Origin: PNAI01 sp964575715
Lineage (GTDB): Bacteria > Pseudomonadota > Alphaproteobacteria > Rhizobiales > Xanthobacteraceae
Length of the DNA stretch: 14,124 nt
Direction of reading: 5' to 3'
Assembly (NCBI GenBank): GCA_964575715.1
Contig: CAZNSG010000063.1
Span: forward strand, 1-14,124
Within the stretch, counting starts at the first letter, position 1; every line of letters starts with the position of its first letter. This document shows positions 13,217 through 14,124 of the stretch, one piece after another. Below the pieces are notes generated by a model. It was not told the DNA's origin, did no database searches, and worked only from the letters and a program-made list of their open reading frames with translations. The translations under genes and the position numbers were made by a program.

Positions 13217-14124
13217 ATGGATAGCAAACTCCCGGAAGTCGCGGTCGCCGAGCATTTGGCCGAACGCATCGCAGCGCTTAATGTGGAAAAATTTCCGGTA
13301 GCGGTGCGCGAAAAATGCGACGCGCTGCTCATCGACGTCATCGGGCTTTGCCTCACCGCGCGCAACGCGGACTACGTCAAGAGCGCGCTTGCCGGCTGGG
13401 ACGACGACGGCCCCTGCAGCGCGATCGGACATCGGCGTACTTTGAGCGCGGCGGGTGCCGCGTTTATCAACGGTACCGCGGCGCACGGCGAGGATTTCGA
13501 CGACACCTTCGAAGGCGGCCCGGTGCATGCCGGCGCCGTGATCGTGCCGGCGGTGCTCGCGGCCTGCGAGCGGCATAACCCGGACGGGCGCGCAGCGCTC
13601 GCCGGCATCGCCATCGGCGTCGAAGTGCTCTGCCGCTTGAGCCTGGTCACGCCCAAGCTCGTGCACAAGGCCGGCTTTCATCCCACCGCGGTGTTCGGCG
13701 CCATGGCAGCGGCGGCCGGTGTCGGGGCTGCGCTTGCGCTCAACAAGCGCCAGATCGTGGACGCGCTCGGAATCGCCGGCAGCATGGCGTCGGGCATCAT
13801 CGAATATCTCGCCGAAGGGACCTGGACCAAACGCATGCACGCCGGCTGGGCGGCGCAATCGGGCCTGCGCGCGGCGCTGCTCGCGCGCGCCGGCTTCTCC
13901 GGGCCGCGCACCGTGTTCGAGGGCGCGCATGGGCTCTTTCATGGTTTTGCCCACACCACCAAGGGCGATTATGCGGCGCTCATCGGCGATTTCGGAACGC
14001 GCTGGGTCACCGAGACGCTGGCGTTTAAGCCCTATCCGTGCGGAACGATGACCCACCCCTACATCGACTGCGCGCGGCGGCTCGCTTCGCGCGGCATCAA
14101 GGCTGAAGACATCATTGCGATGGT
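13217..14124 (+). CDS. MmgE/PrpD family protein, N-terminal two thirds (partial)
   Basis: The frame is open from ATG 13217 to the window end, 302 codons of a family usually around 450 residues. Family marks are plain: INGTAAHGEDFDDTFEGG (the GT..H..DFDD motif), PVHAGAVIVPA, KAGFHPTAVFGAMAAAAG, EGTWTKRMHAGWAAQSG and FKPYPCG. MmgE/PrpD proteins dehydrate or decarboxylate tricarboxylic acids (2-methylcitrate dehydratase, cis-aconitate decarboxylase), and many relatives act on unknown acids. An in-frame TAG at 13205-13207 rules out a longer ATG start; the Shine-Dalgarno sequence is weak (AGGC). It follows the permease across repeat B copy 2 and is probably part of the same catabolic group, acting on the imported acid or a product of it. 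The C-terminus lies beyond the edge. Confidence 0.92.
   Translation, partial: MDSKLPEVAVAEHLAERIAALNVEKFPVAVREKCDALLIDVIGLCLTARNADYVKSALAGWDDDGPCSAIGHRRTLSAAGAAFINGTAAHGEDFDDTFEGGPVHAGAVIVPAVLAACERHNPDGRAALAGIAIGVEVLCRLSLVTPKLVHKAGFHPTAVFGAMAAAAGVGAALALNKRQIVDALGIAGSMASGIIEYLAEGTWTKRMHAGWAAQSGLRAALLARAGFSGPRTVFEGAHGLFHGFAHTTKGDYAALIGDFGTRWVTETLAFKPYPCGTMTHPYIDCARRLASRGIKAEDIIAM

Overview
The window is high-GC DNA from an alphaproteobacterium, most likely a Hyphomicrobiales (Bradyrhizobium/Rhodopseudomonas-like) soil or plant-associated organism. This rests on three things: the gene set (Bug-type binding protein, CaiB/BaiF CoA-transferase, MmgE/PrpD protein, Tat-exported solute-binding proteins), the alphaproteobacterial codon habits, and the dense intergenic repeats of the CTCTCCCCGC/GCGGGGAGAG and GTCATCCTGAGG types. 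The genus is inference.

Layout. Bases 1-132 are the C-terminal end of a Tn5/IS4-like transposase cut by the window edge. From about 4.1 kb leftwards, a minus-strand group runs Bug/TctC-type periplasmic binding protein (3130-4098), histidinol-dehydrogenase-family enzyme (1737-3044; closest by eye to HpsN-type sulfopropanediol dehydrogenases), a small AT-richer membrane-anchored unknown (1294-1707) and a classical SDR dehydrogenase (328-1098). Divergent from it, across a 170-bp promoter region, is a plus-strand group: CaiB/BaiF CoA-transferase (4269-5462), a crotonase lacking both hydratase glutamates (5673-6464), an ABC ATPase (6483-7541), three tandem paralogous Tat-exported solute-binding proteins (7593-8657, 8672-9736, 9912-10991), a fused double-module permease (11247-12968) and the start of an MmgE/PrpD-family gene (13217 to the window end).

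How the genes may work together (inference). The ABC system has one ATPase and one permease chain with two EAA loops, but three binding proteins, so it looks like one channel served by several receptors. The binding proteins belong to the family-1/ferric-type fold, but the iron-binding tyrosine pair is not seen. The enzymes around them (CoA-transferase, crotonase, MmgE/PrpD, two NAD(P)-dependent alcohol dehydrogenases) point to uptake and CoA-dependent breakdown of a hydroxylated or unsaturated organic acid, possibly a sulfonate. The exact substrate cannot be read from the sequence.

Repeats. Intergenic spaces are filled with hairpin-rich repeats of three kinds: A (about 150-322, 9745-9893, 11032-11244), B (about 5487-5652, 13007-13202) and C (1132-1237). 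The most unusual observation is a roughly 70-bp twin-palindrome module sharing the core TCGGGTAAACCCGA. It lies inside both B copies and inside one A copy, where it splits the terminal hairpin. It therefore looks like a small mobile or recombining unit that targets the tips of pre-existing palindromes. Repeat A copies lie between the binding-protein and permease cistrons, where they could set relative expression, and one copy supplies the likely Shine-Dalgarno sequence of the permease. No gap between genes exceeds about 250 bp. No tRNA, rRNA or CRISPR array was seen.
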